A stretch of DNA of 64,000 nucleotides. It comes from Tubiluchus corallicola (lineage: Eukaryota; Priapulida; Priapulimorpha; Priapulimorphida; Tubiluchidae). Shown piece by piece: positions 46,400 to 64,000 of the stretch. The stretch's first letter is position 1. Every line of letters begins with the position of its first letter. The stretch lies in the NCBI GenBank assembly GCA_030141605.1, contig JAQGDQ010000450.1, positions 124,001-188,000 of the forward strand, given 5' to 3'. A program made the position numbers and the translations under genes. Under the pieces are notes generated by a model. That model was not told the origin of the DNA, did no database searches, and saw nothing but the letters and a program-made list of their open reading frames with translations.

Positions 46400-47285
46400 G
46401 ACCCAAGTACAATGTGGCTCTGTAGTTTACCCAGCTTTGATTTAAAATAACCAGGCTATAAAAACCGTCATCATTTATTACAGTTTTAGCTTGACGACGA
46501 TGTGAATCTATTTGTTACACACACAATAGCACTTGTGTAGTGTGAACAGCGATAGATTTTAATAAAATAGAGCATATTTCACCCTTATGCCGTCTATTTT
46601 ATTGTGATTAAGATACGAATAAAAAGTAGATAATTTGCTACATAATCATCTTTTGTGCATTTCGTCTTTGTTTGTGTTCAGTTGACTATCAGTATTTTTG
46701 CCTACTAAAGCATTCATTAAAAGCCAAGACTTATGTTAATCCTATACTAAATCTAAGCAAAATGATCTCTTTTTGTATTCCGTGCAACAGATTTAGTTCC
46801 TATGCTCTACAACAAGACTGGGATGCTCCAAGAGTAGAGGAATTTAATGTGCCAGATGTTATTTTTCTTTTTTGTATAAACACCACACAGCTTATTATTG
46901 GAGTTGTCTGGTAATGAAAGAACTTACTGATCTAACATGCAAAAAGTAGCTTTTATGTTAACGTTTCCTTTATTAGGAGACATGCTTTTTGTAGACTTTT
47001 CTTGTAGCAGTGTTTACTTAATAACATTCGCATGCCATTTTTATACGTTTCTGCCATTTTGCTGGCTTGCGTGCACGAAAGACACGAATAAGAACAATAA
47101 ACTATAAAGGTTAGTAAACAAATTTCTCCCATAATTTTTAATTTGTGAAAAAGAGAGTAGTTGCAAAGAAAAACCAAGACAGAAATGATAGCTAGCTACT
47201 ATTAGCAATATTAATCGGCAAATTTTAATCGATATTAACAACAGTAACGTGAGAACAGGAAAGATAAAAGCAAACGAGAGAAGAC
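46400..47285. other. Spacer between receptor units C and D
   Basis: 3' flank of the intact receptor. AATAAA occurs near 46560. From about 46640 begins the 5' flank of the next unit, homologous to 44190-44870. No separate gene. Confidence 0.5.
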
Positions 47286-47287
47286 AA

Positions 47288-48205
47288 ATGCCAGTAGTTC
47301 TGAACAAGAGTGCAAGTAATCCACACACAGACTGTTCTTTCTTGTTTTCATTGTTATACGTCAATTTTTGGAAATATTTTTCATCAGGGTGTGCACAAGC
47401 AAACTGGACAAAAAGCGAAAAGGCATTCAGGTTAAACACCTCACAAATCAAAAGGACAACATTCAAAAAGAAAGTGTGGCACTTCTTATAAACAATAAGG
47501 ATGCGCAGGAATACACGCTTAAAGGTGGTCACCTGCACTGGGAATCTGGGATGGCGATCCTGCAGCACATTTAATGAAAGATGTCATGATGATATTAAGT
47601 AATGCACTAAATTTTAGCTTTAATGTGAAAACCATTGGAGTTTTAGAAAGTACAAAAACGGTGGCTGAAAACGTGAGATATATTTGAACTGCTGACACCA
47701 CTCCGAGAAAGAACGGAATATTTGACTTTTCCACATCCAATTGCATATTCACCATACGTGTTCATTACAAAACCGAACGGACTACAAGGATTAAATTTAA
47801 CAGACCCTTTCAGCACTCTTATTTGGTTACTACTGATAACATACGGGCATTTTGGTTGGACAAATAACATACTGTCTGGGTTTTGAAACAAAGACGACAA
47901 GGAATGAAAATGATTTAAATCTAGTAAACTGCAGGTCTACTAAGACAGGCACAGCATACTATGTTCAATATACCCTAGCCTCATTGGAGCAGCTAGTGGT
48001 AACTTACTTACCCCAGCATTTATCAGCTCAGATTATTAATGGATGTTGGTGACTGTTTGCCATTATCTTAATTGCCGTGTACACAGGAACACTGGTCAGT
48101 GAGCTATTTGTAAGCAAGCAAGAACTCGTAGAAAGGGACTTTGTGAGATTTTGGTGGTACCGCCATCTTAAAAAAAACAGTCCACCTGATACAGATTTAT
48201 ACAAC
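47288..48205 (+). pseudogene. Ionotropic receptor copy D, truncated pseudogene
   Basis: Collinear with the intact receptor: KLDKKRKGIQVKHLTNQKDN, YTLKGGHL, LSNALNFSFNVKTIG, a TM1 region after LQGLNLTDPFSTLIW, the NLVNCRSTKTG / YYVQYTLAS pore approach, LIAVYTGTLVSELFVSKQEL. The start codon region is degraded, and several frame changes and stops are present. The similarity ends near 48200, where S2 should continue, at a retrotransposon endonuclease fragment. Confidence 0.85.
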
Positions 48206-48430
48206 TTGTTAGAGGAAAATATTATTAAATTTAATGAGTATATGAATAGTGACATCATCTTTATCGGGGATTTTAGCTCTAAAACCAGCACCGAACCAGA
48301 CTGCATAGTGAATGATTACGATACGCATATGCCCTTCCCGCATGACTACATATGTGATGGCTATATGCTCACACTCAGGCAAGTCAGATAAACTCAATTT
48401 ATGTTCAGTAAATGTCGGGGACCGGGCCTC
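48205..48430 (+). mobile_element. Non-LTR retrotransposon endonuclease fragment
   Basis: The open frame contains NSDIIFIGDFSSKTSTEPD, matching the GDFNA(R/K)xGxxxD motif of APE-type endonucleases, followed by the usual ND...LP...Y...R spacing. It abuts receptor copy D and appears to have truncated it. No RT domain follows. Confidence 0.6.
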
Positions 48431-48506
48431 TTAGGTGTAGTTGGTTCATATCTTTTCAGCTTTTACTTGCAAGTCCTCATTGAGAAATTCCCCGCGTGAT
48501 CCTTTA

Positions 48507-48993
48507 CAGGACCGTCTTAACAACATTAAAGGCCCCCGGGCAAAGCAATGTACTAGGGTCTATACCTGCACAACCACAAAGAGGAATAAAAATTAGATGG
48601 TCAAGAAAATTAAACATAAAACATCCTGTACACCAAAGACTAACCAACACAAACGGTTGAACAATACACAATGAGCCTTGAAAAACAAAAAATTCAACAT
48701 ATTAAATGATACTCAACCTAAACTATGCAGGCAGAGACGGCACTATATGAAATTACAATGAATTATTCATTATTAATCAAGTGTTCAAGACATACATTTG
48801 CGATATTTACTTGCATAGAAATGCTTTATAATTAGCTTGAAGTCAATGGTTTTCAGAATGTCATTTTCCATAGTATAGTATAGTATTTATTTACTGACAG
48901 CAAGTCACAACATACGTGGATTATCATAGGACACCTGCGCTCGTGGGTCCCCCTGGCAACTGCCCAGCGTGCCCATGCATTATGACAGCCCTG
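48507..48993. mobile_element. hAT-like non-autonomous element with degenerate ends
   Basis: The left end CAGGACCGTCTTAACAACAT and the inverted right end CAGGGCTGTCATAATGCATG are partners, each followed inward by a G/C-rich GGCCCCCGGGCAA or GGCAGTTGCCAGGGGGACCC block. 487 bp, no transposase. A similar partial end may be present at about 54515-54580. Confidence 0.5.
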
Positions 48994-49517
48994 ATTCTCG
49001 AATCTTATATTACAGTGTACTCCTTCTAATGTATGCTGACGGTGTTACGTTTGCGTGGCTAGGTTGATCTTATAACTTAGCGACAGTAATAGATAGAGAT
49101 CGTTGCTTGCTGATGCCAATTTGAAATTCTTTGACAACAAGAATAAAGAAATATTATTGACTTAAACGGAGGCAGCACTGGGTGCAGTTTTCTGAAATGT
49201 TATTCTCAAGAACCATTAGTTAATGACCATTAGCACGGATGTTGACATTTCCTATAATGGCGGCCGGCTTCTTGTCCAATTTACAAAACTCTTCTGCAGC
49301 TGCTACTACTGTTTTATACTCCCAGAAGGTAGCACAGCAACAGTCTGATAATAGGGTCCACCTGGAGTTTCGCACTTTCAATAACTAAAGATGGCTGGCA
49401 ACAGGTAGTCACGTGTTCACCACAAAGGTGGGAAGTATCCAAGTTGACTAGTTTGTCGAGTAGCCTAGACAGTTGATCTGACTTAACCTGAAAAGACTAG
49501 TTCACGAAGGAAGCAAC

Positions 49518-53150
<3,633 letters not shown>

Positions 53151-53588
53151 GTCGCCGCCATGCACAGTCAGACTGAATGAAAATATCTAAAATATTGTTT
53201 AAATCACGAAAAAACAAAATAAAGCAATTTTAATTAATTTTTTATCTTTCTTGTTTTTATTTTTCTAGAACGTAAAAAATTTCTTGTAAGAGGTATGCAA
53301 AACTGTACTTAAATGGGTTCGTTGCTTAGCATGCTGATGCTTTTTCATTTAATTAATGGATAAAAATCTAATAAAACATAGTTAAAATGGGCTTTTCTGC
53401 CCTTTTCTACGTATTTGGCATTGAGAATTTGTAAAGACTACGAGAATTTTAATACCCCATGATGAGCTGCGACCACAACCACCTATGAGTCTCAAGGCAG
53501 GGGGGGGCACAATTGTAACTCCTTAAACAGAAAGAAAAGGCAGTTTTGAGGTACGTCCCATAAAAGTTTCAATATAAAGTTATATTTC

Positions 53589-53845
<257 letters not shown>

Positions 53846-53944
53846 GATATATAGATAGACATATATTTCAAATAGATAAGGATATTTATGTATATACGCT
53901 TATCTATTTGAAATACTTAGATAATTGCAAAAGAAAATTCTTAA

Positions 53945-54200
53945 GAACTTAAAATGTTCGTGCCATCAGGTAAAATATTACTGCATCTCCATCCCAGTGT
54001 GCACCTGGCTCACCAAAAAACACATTATTGATTTTACTGGCAAGAAAAAGTTATTTAAACTTCTCGTTGGTTTGGGAAGAGTGTGCTCTGATTATCTTTT
54101 TAAACTTTACACAATGTTATCTATTGCGAATAACTTCTCCTGCAAAAATACATCATTTTTACTAACGCAAGCTATGTGTGGCAGTATGTTAGTGATATAA
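53945..54200 (+). repeat. Dispersed repeat R3, best copy
   Basis: Contains ATCCCAGTGTGCACCTGGCT and CACCAAAAAACACATT, shared with 32950-33020, and TTTAAACTTTACACAATGTT, shared with 37020-37040. An open frame here (KKHIIDFTGKKKLFKLL) may be the relic of a transposon-encoded protein. Confidence 0.4.
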
Positions 54201-54204
54201 AATG

Positions 54205-55325
54205 TCAAGACGAATTTTTTAAGCTTTATGCTTTCTTGTGCTTTAATGAAGTGTTTGCAACAAGACCAGTGTTATGGTTGTGAAGATAGTGAAACTAGTG
54301 AAATGTATAAACGTGGAAAAGAAACATTAATGTTTCAAAAATTTTCTGACGAAAAGGCTGGATAAGTGCATGTACACGAAAAATGTGCAACGGAAATTGC
54401 AGCAATTTTGATTAGTTTTGAAGACCTTGGAGGCCTTAATGTACAATAGGATCATCAATTCAATTAGAAATTACATGAACATAAGGTAGGGTACAAGAGC
54501 ATGTTTACTAGTAGGCTAACTATGCTATAGCCTAGGGTGCCAAATTTTAAGGGTGGCAGATTTTAGGGGCCCAGCGCTAAAAATTCTTTCATATTCATAT
54601 GAAGCGCGCATTTTGTAATATACCACAAGAAGTTACTGATAAAGTTTTTATATAAAATCCATGCCACAATCCAGTATAATTATTACATAAAAGCTAAAAG
54701 GTACTACACCACAAGCATTTTGCGAAATGCTCAAATATAAATGCTACACGATTATATGTAATTAACAGTAATTACGTACGCAGCTAATAGTTGAACTAAT
54801 ACACCACAAGTAATTATTGTTGCTTTTCACATAAACAACTATAAATCCACAACAGAGAGACACAATACTTGACTATAGTTAATTCACTTTGGCACACTCT
54901 AAATTTTGGGTATTGTTGAACATAAACTTTACATTAAGAGTACTGAGAGTAAAGTTTGTCTAAAAAACAAACCAGTTCACCTACTACATAGAGTGCTTTA
55001 GCAAAATCATAAATTAGCCGTGCAAAGCGTCTTGCCAATCCTGACCAAGGGGTGTGTAGAGGTATTTGAAAACAAGAACTATGCTAAAATAGAATCAACA
55101 AAGCCAGTAACAATTTTAGTTTTAAAGGAACTTTAGTGCTTTCTGCTTCCGTATATCAATACTGCTATTATCACGAAAATCAGAAATATTGTTAGAAACA
55201 ATGATCCAGAGTAACTTTTCGGAACACTAGTAGCCTTAGGAGTAATTTTGTTACTTCCTCGCTTCTCCCTACCCATTGCCCTGCGGGTAAGTGTGCCCAT
55301 TGAATTGTCTGTCTCTGTGGCAAAG
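54205..55325. other. Intergenic, nothing recognised
   Basis: AT-rich. A short G/C-rich patch at 54515-54580 (TATAGCCTAGGGTGCC, GGGGCCCAGCGC) resembles one end of the hAT-like element at 48507-48993. Confidence 0.35.
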
Positions 55326-55329
55326 CAAA

Positions 55330-55640
55330 ACCGGACCCAATCTTAAACTGTAAGTCAAAACAATCAACTCTTTTAAATATTGAAAGGAAACACTGCTTTT
55401 TCAAAAATGACTTACATGAAAAAATTATCACACAAACACAATTTCACATTCGCACGGCTAGTTTTTCGCTGCTGCATACATTCCACCATTTGCTAGTTAG
55501 ACGGGCACTAGCGCCTGCATGTTGGAAACCCATTGCACAAAAAACAGGTGCTGCACCTCTCAGTTCAGATGTGTTATTTTATCACGAACTACACACGTTC
55601 CAAAGCTCATGCGTGAGCACAGCTGTAAATTTGAAATTTG
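55330..55640 (-). repeat. Dispersed repeat R1, inverted copy
   Basis: The reverse complement matches 57100-57300: GCTCATGCGTGAGCACAG, the GTGCT(G/C)CACCTCTCAGTTCA block, GGGCACTAGCGCCTGCAT, and TTGCACAAAAAACAGG. It forms an inverted pair with the plus-strand copy 1.2 kb downstream. Confidence 0.7.
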
Positions 55641-56785
55641 AATTTTTATCTTGAAACTTGTCTACTTTTAGTGCAACACACTGAATATCTTACAGTAACA
55701 CTGCACTTCAATTTCCTCTTTCGCAAACCCCCTCGTGGAATATTTTTGCTGTGGAAAATTATGTTCGTTTGGTTAGATTGTAATATTTGCCATGGGGTGT
55801 GTGAGTCAAACCAAACGACCTGAGATGCGCCCCCTTGTGGAACACAATAGAGACTGCAAGAATCATACATCAGGTTCACCCAGGGGTGAACACTATCGAA
55901 TCAAATCCATTCTGCAGTACCAATCCCTCCATTTAATACAGTTATCCTCTGCTAAAGACCATGTTGAGGCTTTTTGCAGAATTAGTTTATAAAAAACTGA
56001 AACCAAAAATTCCTTTGGATAAAGGATGGCAGCTTTTAAATAATTTTGCTTATTATATTTCGTTTTTCATCAACATTTTTGGATTTTCTTACCTCTGTGT
56101 GTCCTCTGTCTTCCTAAAAACTATCACTAAAACTTTGTATTTATTCTTATTCTTATTCTTTTTACTTTGTTTAATTTAACTTTTTATTTTGGCTTATATA
56201 AATAACTTTATATCAAAACAAGCCAAACATTTATGAAAGTTACTACCCAGTAAAATAAAACAAATAAAATCTCTTCCTCCAGTTTAAAAAGGTTAAGTTC
56301 TCGCTCTCGCTTTCTTTCCCTCTCTCTCGTAAATCAAAAACGTACATTAACAGTTACTTTTGAACATTAATAAGCCAAGTCGAAACAGATATTACAGTAA
56401 CTTCAGAACTCCTTCACGCGTAACGTGCTGACACCTGTTAATCAATTTGAACGGCAATTTATTAAATTTTGCCGCAGATGCTTAATCAAACAGTAGAATT
56501 TTCTAAACTTACTTGAATTAATCAGCAATTTAACAAAAGCTGTCACAGATGATCAGTTATGAATTGGAAATTTTATTTTATACGTGTTGTAATTTTTACA
56601 CTTTTACTTATATTTTATCAGCTTCTGGTAATGAACCACAGATACTTGATTGATACAGCTGGCGCTAGTACAACACAGACACTTGTACCATATTGCTTTT
56701 ATTAATGACAGATTGTAATACTGGCTTTTACATACTACAAACAATTGGGATCACAAAATTTCGAAACTTGATCACATCAAACATG
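55641..56785. other. Spacer between inverted R1 copies
   Basis: No gene recognised. Weak open frames at 55792-56179 have no family resemblance. Confidence 0.35.
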
Positions 56786-56789
56786 GCAA

Positions 56790-57380
56790 AGATATTCGGC
56801 AATTGCTTGACATTTTTAAAGGAAGATAGGATGATTTATCATATACTATCCCATTTTCAAGTTCCGATACAAAAAGTATTCATTTTAACACCAGTAATAC
56901 TGGAAAAGCATTTCTGATAGCTATATAACAGATTAAAAACCCAATTACCGGCGGGCGAGCGCAAGTATTGGTGACATCACAAACTAACATAATTTTCGAC
57001 AGCAAAAATATTCCACGAGCGTGTTGCACGTGTTTGCGAAAGAGAGAATTGAAGTACAGTGCTACTGTAAGATATTCAGTGTGTTGTACTAAAACTTGGC
57101 AAGTTTTAAGATAAAAATAAAAATTTTAAATTTACCTCTGTTCACGCATGAGCTATCGAACGTGCGTAGTACGTCACACTGTGAACTGAGAGGTACAGCA
57201 CTCGTTTTTTGTGCAATGCGTTACCGAAATGCACGCGCTAGTGCCCGTCTAATTAGAGAATGGCGAAATGCACTTAACTACTATCGAAGAACTATTAGCG
57301 CCAACGCGAAACTGTGGTCGCAAGTCGTTTTTTAAAAAATAGTATGTTTCCTTTCAATATTTAAGAAGTACATTGTCTTG
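56790..57380 (+). repeat. Dispersed repeat R1, copy 2
   Basis: Best match to 1700-2330. Shared order of GGCGGGCGAGCGC, GTGTTGCACGTGTTT, TTCACGCATGAGCTATCGAA, GTACGTCACA, TTTTTTGTGCAATGCGTTA and GAATGGCGAAATGCA blocks. Confidence 0.7.
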
Positions 57381-57867
57381 ACCTATAGTTTAACATTGGA
57401 TTCGGTTTTGTTCTAACACAAAACGAGACTGAAATAACAAGAATTTTGGATAATAAGATCAACAAACACATCAAATTTTACATCATAAGTTAATTGCAAA
57501 TTTGTAAAAGTGTCAATTGAAAAACGTCAAAATACTTATTGCCATTCTGGTAGTTGCCATGGCGAAGACCTTCAATCTTTGGTTTAAATATAATTTATTG
57601 AAAATGTAACATGTGACTAGGTTTGAAACAGACAGTTAACAACTAATATACGTTCTGCCCTAATGGGAGCGAACGCTAGACAGATGCAGAACAATGGTGA
57701 CCATAACGTACAAAAAATGTTGCAATAAGTTAACACTATTTAAAGCGCTTAGTGTTTAAAATAAAAAAACTACATTAATGCAAAAATTTGAGTGTTCACA
57801 GCATTATCTAGGGTATAGTTCCCGTGCAGGAACAAACGTACAAGGGATTAACTTTGGACGGCTTTGT

Positions 57868-57945
57868 ACACGTGCGAGTGGCCGAGTGGTCTGAGACGTT
57901 TGGAATGTAAACAGAAAATTCCAGGTTCCAACCCACGCTACATTT
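57868..57945 (+). repeat. tRNA-Ser/Leu-like pseudo-tRNA or SINE head
   Basis: GCGAGTGGCCGAGTGGTCTG is a very good A-box/D-arm of a class II tRNA, and AGGTTCCAACCCACGC a B-box-like T arm. Five of seven acceptor pairs form. The anticodon loop lacks U33, and the long variable arm expected for Ser/Leu is missing, so it is not a functional tRNA. Confidence 0.5.
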
Positions 57946-57989
57946 AAATGCACTTGAAATACATTTTTTTATATTTCAGATTTGATGTC

Positions 57990-58380
57990 AAAATCTAATT
58001 AATAAGCTTTTTCACAGTTTCGTTGTGCGCACGCGCAGTTGCTGTCGGTCAGAGGTTAAGCGTACCACAACAACGTGTCTTAGCTATAACAGTCACGTGA
58101 CATGTGGGTAAAGCAAAGCCCAGTTTAGGAATTTCAGTTATTTTACGTGGACTTTAGTTAGTTATGCATTAACCTGTGCGGGATCTTGCTTGGGAAGAAA
58201 AAAATGCATTAGATAAGGTTTTATAGGCTAGTATTTGTCCCTTTTCTTAATTACTATTACAATGGAATGGGCTGCGAGGCATTGTCAAGTGTTCACAAAT
58301 GCGTTGTCTGGTACACTTAGCCTTTGACCTTTCCACGATCACCATCAATCGCTGGAACTGTGAAAAGGGTTAGCGTGGGT
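57990..58380 (+). repeat. Dispersed repeat R2, copy 2
   Basis: About 390 bp collinear with 25230-25660, including TCGTTGTGCGCACGCGCAGT, GTCACGTGACATG and GGGCTGCGAGGCATTGTCAA. It lies just downstream of the serine hydrolase gene end. Confidence 0.75.
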
Positions 58381-58588
58381 GCGTACCACCACAAAAATGC
58401 GCCAAATTGGATCGAGGAGTTTATACATATAACGCTCCTCACCTGAGGGCTTGTGTTCTTAGTTAGAAGCAGGAAAACTAAAACAGAAAGTTCTCAAAAC
58501 TTCGTTTCTGGGGCACTCAACAAAAACGGCACTTAGTAAATATTATAAAACAGTAATGGCTAACAATAGCAACCTTGCAACGATTGAA

Positions 58589-63377
<4,789 letters not shown>

Positions 63378-63589
63378 CTGTGAATATTAGACGTACATAA
63401 GCTAATGCATTTTTGGTAAACAGGTGAATCAAGTAACTTAAATTTTGATATAGGCGATACTGGCATTCTCAAAGCAAACCAAGAGTATATCAAAACCTAC
63501 AGATGGTATCAACTTTTTAAATTAGCTGGCAATTAACGAAATCATGACCTGACGTGCAGATAATAATATGTGCCAGTATTTAGACGGGA

Positions 63590-63770
63590 GGCAAACCCCA
63601 CATCATCTGTTGTTTGAATGTAAATTCGTAAGTCGCATTAAACGAGAAAACTTTGTTCGCGTTTTGCAGCACCAAGATGCCAATCATATGTTAACTTGTC
63701 GCGATGATCTGATTTTAATTAACTTCGCTAATATTTTGTTAGATAATTTTATTTTGTCACTAACCTAACG
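63590..63770 (+). mobile_element. Non-LTR retrotransposon C-terminal zinc-knuckle fragment
   Basis: Open stretch CQYLDGRQTPHHLLFECKF followed by an R-rich helix matches the CxxC...(T/E)xxHxLxxC tail that ends many non-LTR RT proteins; the first C-x-x-C pair is degraded. A (TAA)n tail follows from 63817, typical of such 3' ends. Confidence 0.55.
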
Positions 63771-63814
63771 GGATTAATTAATTTTAGAAAATTGTTATCA
63801 ATGTCAGTTAGGAA

Positions 63815-63816
<2 letters not shown>

Positions 63817-63908
<92 letters not shown>
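63817..63908. repeat. (TAA)n microsatellite
   Basis: About 30 TAA units directly after the retrotransposon tail; it could be its 3' tail microsatellite. Confidence 0.9.
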
Positions 63909-64000
63909 TTAATACAATGCTAGCATAGCTATTGTCAGTTGTTAAATATGAAATGTAAATACTGTTAACTGTTATAGCCCTGCAAATAGAGGGCGCATGT

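Noticed and set aside
57868-57945. Functional tRNA-Leu or tRNA-Ser gene
   Set aside because: No U33, no long variable arm, imperfect acceptor and T stems.

Overview
The window is AT-rich, gene-sparse nuclear DNA of an animal. Genes are split by introns of 1-3 kb with GT/AG borders, and the rest is filled with microsatellites, MITE-like repeats, non-LTR retrotransposon pieces and Penelope-like remnants. A signal-peptide-bearing variant ionotropic glutamate receptor without an amino-terminal domain, present as a local tandem family, points to a protostome invertebrate. That is inference, and no species can be named.

Layout: 1-11.4 kb holds no gene I can support, only dispersed repeats and two foldback-like elements whose inverted arms are made of short tandem units. 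11.48-18.28 kb (+) is a five-exon METTL27/WBSCR27-like methyltransferase with Penelope fragments and a MITE in its introns. 20.4-23.4 kb holds repeats and a retrotransposon tail. 23.8-35.3 kb (-) carries two paralogous four-transmembrane-protein genes, one apparently truncated, plus a decayed third copy of a first exon. Between them lie a 26-bp minisatellite with a 259-bp higher-order repeat, a hAT-like MITE and several reverse-transcriptase and RNase-H-tail fragments. 35.7-39 kb is a block of non-autonomous elements: a 5S-like SINE, a mariner-like MITE and a 1.75-kb long inverted repeat. 40.1-48.2 kb (+) is a tandem array of four ionotropic-receptor copies: one intact single-exon gene (468 aa), two decayed copies, and one reduced to its ends by internal deletion. 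49.5-53.15 kb (+) is a two-exon gene for a small secreted 8-cysteine protein, with a truncated retrotransposon in its intron. 58.6-63.4 kb (-) is the 3' part of a class-C beta-lactamase-like serine hydrolase gene whose start lies beyond the window.

The genes do not form a functional pathway. The main story is structural: local duplication of a receptor and of a tetraspan gene, heavy invasion by non-autonomous elements, and three independent foldback-like elements with unrelated tandem-repeat arms.
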